Shown here: positions 44,131 to 54,170 of the stretch, piece after piece
How the letters are laid out: each line of letters begins with the position of its first letter
Numbering within the stretch: position 1 is the first letter of the stretch
Assembly (NCBI GenBank): GCA_015680685.1
Contig: MNCI01025099.1
Coordinates: 97,710-161,709, forward strand
DNA length: 64,000 bases
Reading direction: 5' to 3'
Source of the DNA: Gnetum montanum
Lineage: Eukaryota; Streptophyta; Gnetopsida; Gnetales; Gnetaceae
Program-made: the position numbers and the translations under genes
Notes under the pieces: generated by a model
What the model was told of the DNA's origin: nothing
The model's database searches: none
Seen by the model: the letters and a program-made list of their open reading frames with translations, nothing else

Positions 44131-46650
44131 CTGGGTAAGATGTCTTGCCTTTATCCGGTCAGTCATTGCATGAGTGAGCATGACCATTTTTATGTTGGAG
44201 GGCATGTGGTTCGAAGGTTGCTTGAGTGGTGGAACAGTGGAGGTGCTTTATGATTCAGAGGCACTAGCCATAGGTGTATGTAAAGGTATGTTTAGATTGT
44301 TGGACAGGAAGAAATGACATTTTCGTGGTTTGGGTTCCGTTCCACTCGGCTAAAATGCCGGTTGTAGGTTGACAGCCCTCGTAGCGTTTCTTTGCTATGG
44401 CTGTGGTGGTATCTCCCCCTACATAGGTGGAGTAGGTGGTAGCTGAGTGGAATGTTGTAGAGGAGTGGTAGGAGAAGGTGATGGAGGATATTAAAGATGT
44501 GGGCTTTCCCTCTTGGGTGATGGCGATTGTAGTCGAAAATATTCTGGGGGATGGTAATAATTCTGAAATGTGACGTGGTTGGAAGAGTCCCATGGAGAGA
44601 TTGGTTGCTGAACGTAGTACCCATAGGGATCTAGCTATTGGTAAGGTTATTGCTACCTTGGAGATAGCATTCCCCACCCTTGTGGTTACTGCCACTACTA
44701 GAAGTATTCATAAGGCTGCGGTGGCATTCCACTTGGATAATACCCTTGCTGCTAGTGGAACTACCTTGGGTTGCCTTGTCGGTAAGGCAACCTTTAGGGT
44801 GTTTGCCTCCTTGCCAAGATAGGATTCAACATGTACACCCCAAACTCTTGAAGATGTGACACCATAGGACAACACCCCTTAGGATGTTTGTATTGGCATA
44901 TGCCACATTCATCATCCGCCTCGGTGTCAGATTCTACAACCTATTCTGCTACAACAACTTTGCCCTTACCCTTATGTTGGGTATTTTCAGCTTCCTTCTT
45001 CCTACACCGATCATGATCATTACCTTATTCTTTGTACTCTTCTGCAATTTTTAGCATACTTTGGAATCTTTTGTCTAGAGAGTCCCATATTATCAACCTT
45101 TGCCAATATTTCATATGTAAACTTTTATAAAGGCAAGGTCTTTCGGTTCACCGCTGCTTCCAATGGTGATTCCTCCTCATCTTCACAAAACTGGACTTCC
45201 GTCTTTCTAATGGAAGGATCCTAGTTAAACTCCTCTACACTCTCCTTCTTTCTAAGTTCCCCCTCTTCTTTGGTCACTTACTCAATGAGGCGCTATAGTT
45301 GATGGGCCCTTAGTTCTGATAATCATCCCTGAGCGTACACGCCAAGGGTCTTTCTTGTTTCAAAGCGGAGCCCATCAATGATATGGTGAAGCTGTACCCG
45401 TTGAGAGTAGCCATGACCAGGGCATCGGTGTAGTAGTGAATAGTACCTACTCATGGCTGCATCCAAGGGCTCATGATTACCTTGCTTCCACCCTTAGATC
45501 TAACGTCTCAGATTCGCCACTCTGGAGTAGGTTTGATACTTATCATTGAAGATATCAAGCATTGTACTACATCTTCTGATTGATTTGGCTTCAAAGACCG
45601 ATACTAGCTTTCTGCCTCCTTGATGAGTGTGTGAGGGAATAGCTTAAGCTTTTGCCAATCATTATCAACATTCTGTAGGCTGCAAGCATCATGGAATGCT
45701 TGCAAGTGAGTTTGTGGATCACGATTTTACCCCCCATCAAATCTAGGTATGTTGTTCATATCAATGCGTTTGATCTGGCTATCCTTCAAGTGCCTACTAG
45801 GGATCTGAACTACATTGGAAATATGGAGTATGCTCCGAGTAGCCAAAAATGGCTCATTTGAGTCATAATCTTGCTGAGCACCACAGTGTCTATGATGATT
45901 TCGGCTGCCCCTCCTTTCATGACGGTGAGGCTTGCACGATTGGTAATGCCCTTCCTCATGCTAATCCTTTCGATCCTTACGACTACCATCATTTCGATCC
46001 TTTCTACCATGGTTATGATCAGAGTCTAAATTGGATGAAGGTATAGAAGAGCGAGAGGATGGAGAAGAGGGGGAGGGATCACCACCACCGCGGTGTCAAT
46101 CTCCCCCTCTACTCTGATGACAACCTTGATCATCCTGCCCATCCTTACTACATGACCCTTCATCCCCTTGAGGATCTCGATCACTTGGAGGTTTGTTCTG
46201 GATGATGGACTGAATGATTTGTTGTCCCAGAGGAAGTTCGGCTGAATGGGAATCATGAAAGATAGGTTCCTCATCATCCTACAACCCTTGCAAGAATAAG
46301 GGGTTACTGAACTACTTCCCCTTCATGTGTTCGTATCGTTCTACTTGCTGCTAATCTCATGCTCGTTGGGCCTTAGTGGGACAATAGTCTCAGTAGTCAT
46401 GGTCCTCCATGACATACTCCACTCCACGGTCCTAAATGCCTAGTTTACCAAGATTGTGAAATAGAATTCTAAGGGCCGATCGGTCAGGTGGTAGTATGAT
46501 GTTTCCCTCCATGTCCCGCCATCGCAAATGCTCATCCTGATGTAGGATGAATGTGAAGTCAGGGACATATTCATCGGGATGCTTATATACCACCTAACAT
46601 TCTTGTGGCACCAGTGGGTTGGATACATCTCGCCTATGAGAAGAAGACAT
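44131..46650 (-). pseudogene. RE-6 gag
   Basis: ATG at 46650 (MSSSHRRDVSNPLVPQE), DEYVPDFTFILHQDEHLRW (about 46585-46530), His/Arg/Asp-rich segment (45850-46280), capsid-like core (45810-45370) with RDPQ/AFHDACSLQNVDNDW, KLFPHTLI and LKPNQSED, then a coiled segment near 45090-45040. The knuckle CGICQYKHPKGCCP lies at about 44910-44870 (CX2CX3HX4C, one residue shorter than the usual CX2CX4HX4C) and is followed by a Pro/Tyr/Gln-rich tail. Several TAG stops. Confidence 0.8.
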
Positions 46651-46796
46651 GTTGGATGTTAGATGATCCATGTACTCAGTGTACCTTACTTTTTACTTTA
46701 ATCTTCCTAGCGTGCATAAATGTTACTATCCTGGGTCCATTCCAATGACGTGAATGTTAATTCTGCTAAGGTTAATTAGCACATGTAAGACTGAAA

Positions 46797-46816
46797 GTCC
46801 TCAGCAGTGGTGCCAA
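46797..46816 (-). promoter_or_regulatory. RE-6 primer-binding site
   Basis: Minus strand TTGGCACCACTGCTGAGGAC directly inside the LTR. It matches the tRNA-Asp-type PBS (TGGCGCCGTTGCCGGGGA) with several substitutions. Confidence 0.7.
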
Positions 46817-47747
46817 TGATGAGTGGCTAGGTACCCCTATGCCCAACCATGCGAATCACGGGTGTTCACACGTGACTTGGTTGAATTCTGTAGACTATAA
46901 GCACTTAACATACACTAGACCCTTAACCAGCAAAACCCTTTGTTAGAATAGTCGTTGTCTTCTCAACCTCACTTGTGAGTATCCAGTGGCAATGGTTAAG
47001 TGAGATTGAGGCAACTGATTTTTATGGCTTTTTACTTTATCTTTTGGCATCTAATTAAGGTATGGAAAGTAAGGAATGAAATATTATCTAATCTATAATT
47101 ATCCTAATATGTATCTTAGCTGTTCCTAGCATAAGTATCTAATCCCATCTTCCAAGCACATCCTGAGCATCCCTTAACCACTATTGGGTTACCAGATGTT
47201 AAGCGTCACTGGGCTGCCAAGCATTGGATTTATGTTCGAGATGGTCATACGTATGGTTTCTATGAACTATGAATGAGCAATAGCGATTAAACTTTATAAT
47301 AAGAGAAACTTAAGTAATTATCAAAGCATATAAATATTAAGCTATAAATGCATAGAAATAGTTAAGTACAAATGCTACAAGGAATGCTTGAAAGCTTGTC
47401 TTTATTACTATTCATGCTAATGGGCTTAGATACATCAGTGCTTGAATAAAGAGCCGGACACCTTCTTACACCTACTGTAGGCACTTGGAAAATATTCTAA
47501 CTCTCATAGGAACAAACTACAAGAGCTTTGCTACAACTGACAAAAAGGTACCTAAGAGAGGCGGGAGCCCTCTTATTTATAGGCTAGAATAGGCTCTGTG
47601 TAAATGGCGCCACGTCAACGCATGGAAGGATGCATCAACAGGGTTGTGTCGATGGGGCCGCCTATACAGGGCTACGTTGACGCAACCACGTATACGAGAC
47701 CCCATATACGCGGCCTAGTAAATGCATTGACTATTGACACTTCATCA
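46817..47747 (-). repeat. RE-6 5' LTR
   Basis: Plus-strand TGATGAGTGGCTAGGTACC to GACACTTCATCA. Minus-strand TATA box CTATAAATAAG at 47582-47572; the hairpin TCTTTATT...AATAAAGA lies at 47399-47456. Confidence 0.92.
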
Positions 47748-47752
47748 CTAGT
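47748..47752. repeat. Right target-site duplication of RE-6 (CTAGT)
   Basis: Exact partner of 34437-34441. Confidence 0.88.
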
Positions 47753-49569
47753 CAAGGGTTCTATACATACACCCTAGACTCTTGTAAGTGTGACATCATA
47801 GGGAAACATCCCTTAGGATGATCATATTAACAAATGTCACACCCAACATCATCATCAAAGTCTGTCTCCATAACTTCTTTTAATACAATAGCTTTTTCCT
47901 TACCTCTCTAGTAGGCACGTTTAGCTTCTTTCTATCTCTTGTGGTTACGATCACTATTTTTCTCTTTGGATTCTACAACAATATTCATAGCAGTTTGGAA
48001 TTTTTCATTTAAAGAGTCCCATAGTTTATCAACCTTTGTTGAAATATCATAAATATATTTTCAGATGGGCAAGATTTTCCTATTCACCACCTCATCAAGT
48101 TGTGATTCCTCCTTGTCATATAATTGAACCTCCCTTTTCCTGATGGAAGGATCCCTATTATATTCTTTTGTACTTTCCTTCTTTTGCAATTCGCCTTATT
48201 CTTTTACTTCATGCTCTATCAACCTTTCTATTTGATGAGCTCTTAATTTAGATAGTCTCCCTTGGGCATAAACTCCAAGAGTTCTTTTGGTTTCTACTTT
48301 AAGCCCATCTATGATGTGGCAGAGTTGTTCCCTCTGAGAATAACCATGGCCATAGCATCGGTGTAAGGAGAATAATATTTGCCCATGGTGGCATCCAAGG
48401 GTTCATGTGCTCCCTATTTCTAGCATTGGATTTGACTTTTCAAATTAGACACATAGGAGTATATATGATATTTGTCATTAAATAGTTCTAGCATGGTACT
48501 CTATCTATGAATAGATTTTGGTTGCAAGGACCGATACTAGCTTTCTGCCTCTTTGATGAGTTTCCTAGAAAATAGCTTCAATATCTACTAGTCATTTTCC
48601 ATGTTTTGTAAGGCACAAGCATTGTGAAAGGCTTGTAGATGATTTTGCAGATTAGATCTATCCCACAATCAAATCTTGGGATATTGTTCATGTCTAGGCG
48701 CTTGATCCGACTATGTTTCACATGTCTAGTTAGAATTTTTACAGCTTCTGCAATATTCAACATGCTTTGGGTTGCTAGTAAAGGTTCATCATCATCATTA
48801 TTGTATTGTCACTGATGATGTCCTCTATTACCCCTTCGTTCATTGTGGGCCTTGTGATCAGTATTGTCCAATTGTTCACCTTCATCATGGTTGTTCCTTT
48901 TGCAACATTTTTCAAAATCAAAAGATGAGAAAGAAGAAGATGTAAATGAAGAGGCAAAAGAGGAGGGAGGACTACCTCCACCATGGTATCTACTAACATC
49001 CCATTGATTGTCATGGCCAGGTTTGTTAGTGTTCTTATCATCTTGACACTTGTCTGAGCCCTTGCCTTGACTGCCATTTTTTCTTGAACCTGGATTGTTG
49101 ATAGTGGACCAGAACTTTAGGGTCACACCGCCATCACTAGTAATAAGGGTGGAGAATTTTCATGTTGAGAGTCCCTAGAGGGAGGGTCCTCATTGTTATC
49201 TTGGTTCAGCAAGAACAAGGGATTGGTGAATTGTTTCCCCTTCATTAACTCATGGTGCTTCTCTTGGTAATGATATCTCTGGTGTTATGTTTTAGTGGGA
49301 CGGTAGTCTTGGTAGTCATAATCATGCACAATGTACTCCTCTTTAAGATCTTAAATGCCTAACTTCTTCAAATTTTGAAGCAGCATCATGGGAACAGATC
49401 AATCAGGAGGCATTACAATATTGCCTTCCATGTCACACCATCGTTGTTATTCATCCTAATGTAGGATGAAGGTGAAGTCAAGCACATACTCATCTAGATG
49501 AGTATATACCACATTGCATTCTTGAGGGATCAACGATTTAGCATTGTCACACCTGTGAGAAGAAGAAAT
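47753..49569 (-). pseudogene. RE-5 gag, N-terminal and central part
   Basis: Continues RE-5 gag from 34436. Knuckle region near 47800-47840, coiled segment (48000-48060), capsid-like core (48290-48770: MNNIPRFDCGI, LFSRKLIKEAESW-like), His/Asn/Asp-rich segment (48775-49126), and DEYVLDFTFILHQDE near 49440-49500. The start codon appears mutated from ATG to ATT at 49569-49567 (sister elements begin MS-S-S-H-R here). Confidence 0.75.
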
Positions 49570-49702
49570 TTTGCAAAATAAATAAAATATCAATTTGCTT
49601 ATGTGATTATATTATGTGTGAGAATGATGTTGAGCTTAGGGTTCATCCAACAATGTTAATGATATTTACTAATCCTAGATAGCACACATTTCAACAAAAA
49701 GA

Positions 49703-49722
49703 GTCCCTTGCAACGATGCTAA
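49703..49722 (-). promoter_or_regulatory. RE-5 primer-binding site
   Basis: Minus strand TTAGCATCGTTGCAAGGGAC inside the LTR; a diverged tRNA-Asp-type PBS. Confidence 0.6.
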
Positions 49723-50597
49723 GGATGAGTGGTGAGGTACCCCTATGCCCAAACATATGAATCATGAAGTGTTCACGTGCGATTTGGTCAAATTCCATGG
49801 ACTCTACATTTTTTGGTGCACTAGTTCTCTAGGAAGCGAACTTTACATTGAGGATGTTTATTGTCTTCCCAACTACACTTGTGAGACTCAAGGGTATGGT
49901 TTAAGTGTAATTGAGGCACATGATTTTTATCATTTTATATTTTATGGTTTGGTGCTTAAAATAAACAAGGTAAAGAATAAGTAATTTAATATCTACTTTA
50001 ATCTAATGAGATAACTATTGTTCAACTAGTCATAACATAAGTATCTAGTCCCACTTGTCGTACACATCTTGAACACGTATAACATTGTTGGGTTACCAAG
50101 CATTAACTGCTGTTGGGATTACCAAATGTCATATGCAGGCTTGAAATGGTTGTACTTATGTGTTTACTTAATTGTTATTTAGCTTATTTCACTTAATTAC
50201 TTAATTAGCTTAATTACTAAAAAACATTGAATAAATAGCTGGAAACATTAAATGCATGAGTAAAACATTTAACCTATCTAGAATGCTACAAGATTTATTA
50301 AGAAGTTTGTCTTTATTGTCACACACACTATCTTGCTTAGGTACAATAGTGCTCAAATAAAGATCCGTACACTCAATGACTCCTACTGCGAGCACTCAAG
50401 AAAATGTTCTAACTATTGAATGTAAAAATTGTAAGAGCTTTGCTACAATTATGACAAGATGATGTCTAAACATGGTGGGTTGGCATGTATTTATAGGCAA
50501 GAATAGACCCTACATTGATAGGGCCTAGTCGATGTGGCCTAGTTGACAAGACCTACTCGATGAGGCCTCATTGACATGGCCAATCAGTGACTCATTA
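49723..50597 (-). repeat. RE-5 5' LTR
   Basis: Plus-strand GGATGAGTGGTGAGGTACCCC to GTGACTCATTA. Minus TATA box CTATAAATAC at 50496-50487. Hairpin TCTTTATT...AATAAAGA near 50310-50363. No matching 3' LTR is present at 29886. Confidence 0.82.
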
Positions 50598-51044
50598 GAG
50601 TACAACTACTTCAATCATAATATATTAATGCTTGGTAATCCTAGTAGTGGATACTTAGTACACCTAGCAATAGACACTTGGTAACTTAGCAATGTTAGTA
50701 TATATTTAGGATGTATACAAAAAGTGGGAATATATACTTCATGTTTAGGCTAGTTAGTTAATTAAGTAGTTAATTTAAATATTAAATCTTTATTTACTTA
50801 ATCATTTTGTAAACAAAGAAAATAATAAAAATATAAAAATATTTATCTTACACCTTAATCACACTTAACCATACTCATGGATTAACACAAGTTTTGATTA
50901 GGAAGATGACGATTAGTGACCACATATTTCATTATCTAGGAATATCAGCTACTTAGATAAATAGAGTCCATACAATTCGACCAAATCGCATGTACACGCT
51001 AGTGATTTGTATGGCTGGGTATAGGGAATACATGCTACTCATCA
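50598..51044 (+). repeat. RE-2 3' LTR, distal part
   Basis: Resumes mid-LTR sequence similar to RE-8 (58120-58404): AATGCTTGGTAATCCTAGTA, ACAAAAAGTGGGAA, TTAGGAAG-like, and the end GGGAATACATGCTACTCATCA. It ends at 51044, followed by ACTAT. Confidence 0.7.
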
Positions 51045-51391
51045 ACTATGTATCTTCTTTGGGTATCTAAGAGTCTCATTATATTTTAAGATAGATAATT
51101 TATTAAATATCATAGATGAAAGAAGCTCTTTCTCTATAACTAAAGCCTTAAAAGAATTCTTAGATTCAAAGATATTCACTAAATGGCAATGAGTAGTTGG
51201 CCTTTTAACAATAGAATTCTAATTACTTACTATAGCTTGTAGAACTCGTTGCCCTTTAGGGATGTTCCTAAAGAAAGTTATCACTAACACATGAAGCATA
51301 AGACTTTCAAGTAACCCTCTGCATCCAACAATGCATCAACGAGGTTATGTCGATGGCCATGCATTGACATAGTTGACTTATTAAGATTTCA
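51045..51391 (-). repeat. Fragment of another LTR (possible target of RE-2)
   Basis: Its right end, read on the minus strand, starts TGATGAAATCTTAATAAG and then has GTCAATGCAT, much like the RE-2 LTR start at 29786. This suggests the U3 end of a further antisense LTR into which RE-2 inserted. The rest (51045-51320) is AT-rich and not clearly LTR. Confidence 0.4.
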
Positions 51392-51737
51392 TCACCAAGT
51401 AATGTAATGTAGGGAAAAAATATTAATAAGAAAATAATTAATTAAAATTATGTAATGCAAGGATTGTTTTTTTGTTATTTTCTCAATGTTATGATCGAGA
51501 GTGAAACATTGGTGATGCCTTAGGGTTGGAGCCGTTGTTATTGATGGACCTACAAACGTCACCTGTGAATTAGGAGAGACATGGAGATTTCTCAAGCTAC
51601 GAGACATGGAGATTTCACGCAATACATAACGTATAATGTCATATAGGGGAAATGCACCAAACAAGGAAATATTTTAATTAAAAGGTGAATGGAACTAAGA
51701 TAGCTCCAAGCGGTGCACCATACTCAAATCACCCAAG

Positions 51738-51899
51738 GCATGGATAATGTCATGCATGCGCAATGCATGAAAGAAAGTATTATCTTACCTATTGAAAGAA
51801 ATAAAGGAGCATCTTAATGCATGGATAATGTCATGCATGCGCAATGCATGAAAGAAAGTATTATCTTACCTATTGAAAGAAATAAAGGAGCATCTTAAT
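51738..51899. repeat. 81-bp perfect tandem duplication
   Basis: Two identical 81-bp units (51738-51818 and 51819-51899), each starting GCATGGATAATGTCATGCAT and ending GCATCTTAAT. Perfect identity suggests a recent event or an assembly artefact. Confidence 0.97.
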
Positions 51900-52672
51900 G
51901 GAAGAAAGAACCAAACGAGTTTTAAAGAGCAAGAAACAAGGTACCATCTTAATTATGGAAATAAACAAAGGACCATCTTAATTGAAGGAAAACATGAACC
52001 AAGAGAGCTCCAAAAACATAGCACCCTTTTGTTTCTGTCTACGCAAACAAGGGTCATCTCTTTTATAAAGTATTATATTTCAAGGCTTTATGATAGTAAT
52101 GCTTCCCTATAAAACATCAATTCATTTGATACGCTGGTTTTACCGTTTCTATTTGTTTGCAAGGTTGTGGTTAATCCAAAAAGGAGTTTAAAATGTCCAG
52201 GGAAAAGAAAATCAATTGCTACAACAACGTTAATTAGTTGTTTAACAATTCCTGATTTAAAACAATTTCTGATTTGTGGGGACTGCTAAGTACGTCAACC
52301 ATAGCAGTACCCAGAGCTATGCTACAAGGAGGGATTTCACCCTTAGTACTGAAGGCAGATGCAAGTTAAGTTAGATTAGCAAGAACCCGGGCTTCTGCCA
52401 ATACTAAAATAAAAACAACAAAACGTTTTTCCGTGTTAGCAGTCCCCCACCAAATTTTGCAGAAACCAAGAAATCAAAGCGTGCACGCAGAGACCATGCT
52501 AAACTCCACAGAACCATAGCAGAATAGATAGATTAGATTTTTTACGCGCAACCGCACCCCTTACAAATCAGTTTTTGCAGCTCACCGACCTCTAGAAAAC
52601 AGCATTCGCTGAGCAAGACAAGGATTTTTTTTTGAGGATTTTTCCGCACACGACCTGACACGTCGAGTCACC

Positions 52673-52878
52673 GTGAATTCATGGATTCTGGGCGTCTGGA
52701 TTGTAACAGCAACACTGGACGATTCTTCGTCGTCGTCGTCCTCGGAAGAGGCGGAGAACGCCAGTCCCTGCGCGTGCGTGGCCATGGACTGTGATGCAAA
52801 GCCTAAACCCAAGATCTCACAGGTTATCAGCGCTGGGCCCATGTCTCCCCTCCATTTTACACATAGAACTTCGCACAG
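52673..52878 (+). CDS. Candidate first exon of a host gene (hypothetical)
   Basis: Open plus frame from an ATG at 52679 in GTGAATTCATGG context: MDSG... in one frame, and MNSWILGVW (from 52673, non-ATG start) in another. An acidic/Ser run is coded by GTCGTCGTCGTC (about 52728-52740), and an internal ATG at 52784 gives MDCDAKPKPKISQVISAG. It ends at CACAG|GTGAGA, a good splice-donor match (52877-52883); a TTTTTCAG|G acceptor-like site follows at about 53000. The opposite strand also has an open frame (52842-52582, SSEDDDDEESSS), so strand and reality are unsure. Family not recognised. Confidence 0.3.
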
Positions 52879-53162
52879 GTGAGAATCTCAGTTCAGTTTC
52901 TGTATTCTAGTCTAAATTCGACGTTCGATCTCTGTAGTCTAGCCTGCACGGCCTGAAATCTTAAAGCGTCTTTCCGGACATGAGAATGATCTTTTTCAGG
53001 AAAAAGGTTGGCCTTTTCAGCGCTTTTCCTGGTTGAGCTTTTAGGCATACACTTAAGTGGAGATATGCCTAAAAGATTTAAGATTTAACTGAGCCAAAAG
53101 TACTCTATCAGCATTTCCAAATTTACATAGTAGAGATTGGCTCACTTAATGTACTCTATCAT

Positions 53163-53996
53163 CTCTTCTATTGGCTCACGATCTAGTTGAACTCCACGGA
53201 TGGACTAGTTGTGGCACCTAGATAATTATATGTTGATCGAGTTCGTTGTCTTCTGACTTGGACTAGTATTTGCTTTGTCACGTATGGTTTAGTTCAGAGT
53301 GAGGTGTATGATGTGATCTCTACTACTATGCTACTCCTAAGGACAATAAGAGATAACTTAATTAAGCGAATGAGCAATAGGAAATAAGATCTAACCTAGC
53401 CTAAGTGCGATGAGCATCCATCCCTAATCATCCATACGCATCTTGGACTTCGTGTACTACTTTTGGGATTACCAAGTGGGCATCACTCAAAGCACTACTC
53501 AATACGCTATTGGGTTACCACGTAGTTACACTTAAATGCTCATGATTAAGGCATACTCATTCCGTGTTAACAATAGGAATAGTAAATGACGATAAAAGAA
53601 ATATTAACTAAGAAAATAATAATAAATAATTAACAATTAAAATAATTAAAAGCTAAGTAAATGCTGCCATGATGGAGTAATCTTGATCTTTATTGTCGAT
53701 CGTGTGCATGTCCAAGTACGTCACACTCGAACAAAGGTTCTATACAATTACAAGCATCACACTACAAGCATGTACTTGGAATGAACACTAAAACTGACTA
53801 TACGAATTGAAAACTAGAAATTGACTAAAGACTTCCTCTCCTCAAACTACCTCCTCTATCGTGCACCTCAATGCTGTATGTATAGGATAACATACGAAAA
53901 ATGATATTAGATATCCAACATCATTTCCAAGCCTATGATATCGCGTACTTGATATTGCATACCTGATATCGAGGCTTGGTAGACTGTGACTCATCA
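53163..53996 (-). repeat. RE-7 3' LTR (left end truncated)
   Basis: Matches 57336-57713 from GGACTAGTTGTGGCACC onward. The right end CTGTGACTCATCA is intact. It contains the hairpin half ATCTTTATT near 53688 and U3 motifs GATATCGCG, GATATTGC and GATATCG (53935-53972), like those in RE-4 LTRs. Confidence 0.8.
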
Positions 53997-54006
53997 TACC
54001 CTCATG
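53997..54006 (-). promoter_or_regulatory. RE-7 3' polypurine tract (CATGAGGGTA)
   Basis: Minus-strand CATGAGGGTA next to the LTR. It is a one-base variant of the CATGGGGGTA seen in RE-6. Confidence 0.7.
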
Positions 54007-54170
54007 ATTGAATAAAAACTCATCCTTGAGTCAAACAAAATGAGAAACAAGTTCAATCGTTTACAAACAGTGGATAGGTATGAGATTATTGATTAAACAT
54101 GGAATGTTTCATGCTATAGTATGGGACAAAAAAATTTGGACACTAACACAAAATACAAAACTTGTAGAAC

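Larger units (their letters stand above)
34442..47747 (-). mobile_element. RE-6: full-length Ty3/gypsy (Athila/Tat-type) retrotransposon
   Basis: 13.3-kb antisense element with all parts: 5' LTR, PBS, gag, PR, RT, RNaseH, INT, pol-end motif, candidate internal promoter, accessory ORF, 3' PPT and 3' LTR. Perfect 5-bp target duplication. Its coding regions have the longest open stretches and it sits in the innermost nest tier, so it is probably the youngest complete element here. Still inactive as read (stops, frameshifts). Confidence 0.92.
29886..50597 (-). mobile_element. RE-5: retrotransposon inserted in RE-2 3' LTR and split by RE-6
   Basis: Antisense element: INT, RNaseH, RT, PR and gag C-terminus (30163-34441), RE-6 insertion, then gag N-terminus, PBS and 5' LTR (47748-50597). 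Its own 3' LTR and accessory ORF are missing at the left end. A deletion seems to have run from inside the RE-2 LTR to the post-pol T-rich tract of RE-5. The left boundary is uncertain by a few tens of bases. Confidence 0.78.
2655..51044 (+). mobile_element. RE-2: oldest host retrotransposon, split by four insertions
   Basis: Reassembling the pieces between insertions gives one sense-strand element: gag and PR start (2655-3650), integrase (3651-3753 plus 13464-14340), pol-end motif (14357-14370), post-pol region with TATA box (15859), accessory ORF (16312-16505 plus 26908-29560) and 3' LTR (29786-29885 plus 50598-51044). RE-1, RE-3, RE-4 and RE-5 interrupt it. Its 5' LTR lies left of the window. 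PR core, RT, RNaseH and the N-terminal half of INT were lost by internal deletion near 3650. The right target-site copy would be ACTAT (51045-51049). Confidence 0.8.
51392..53162. other. Possible low-copy host DNA between retrotransposons
   Basis: No LTR, gag, pol or accessory-ORF similarity seen. It contains an 81-bp tandem duplication and, from about 52440, a less AT-rich part with a candidate exon and splice donor. Unlike all other stretches in the window, it is not repeated elsewhere here. Confidence 0.5.

Noticed and set aside
34442-47747. RE-6 as an endogenous plant retrovirus with an env gene
   Set aside because: The post-pol ORF has no visible signal peptide or membrane segment; its coiled coil and N-terminal domain fit another kind of protein.
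47753-49569. Separate element with its own gag to the right of RE-6
   Set aside because: The exact CTAGT duplication and collinear gag show it is the continuation of RE-5.
51045-51391. Complete additional LTR retrotransposon
   Set aside because: Only one LTR-like end is recognisable; no second LTR, PBS or PPT is visible. Kept as a fragment.
52582-52842. Minus-strand 86-codon frame with an acidic DDDDEE run as a host gene
   Set aside because: It mirrors the plus-strand exon candidate; plus strand has the better splice donor. Neither is certain, so only one was listed.
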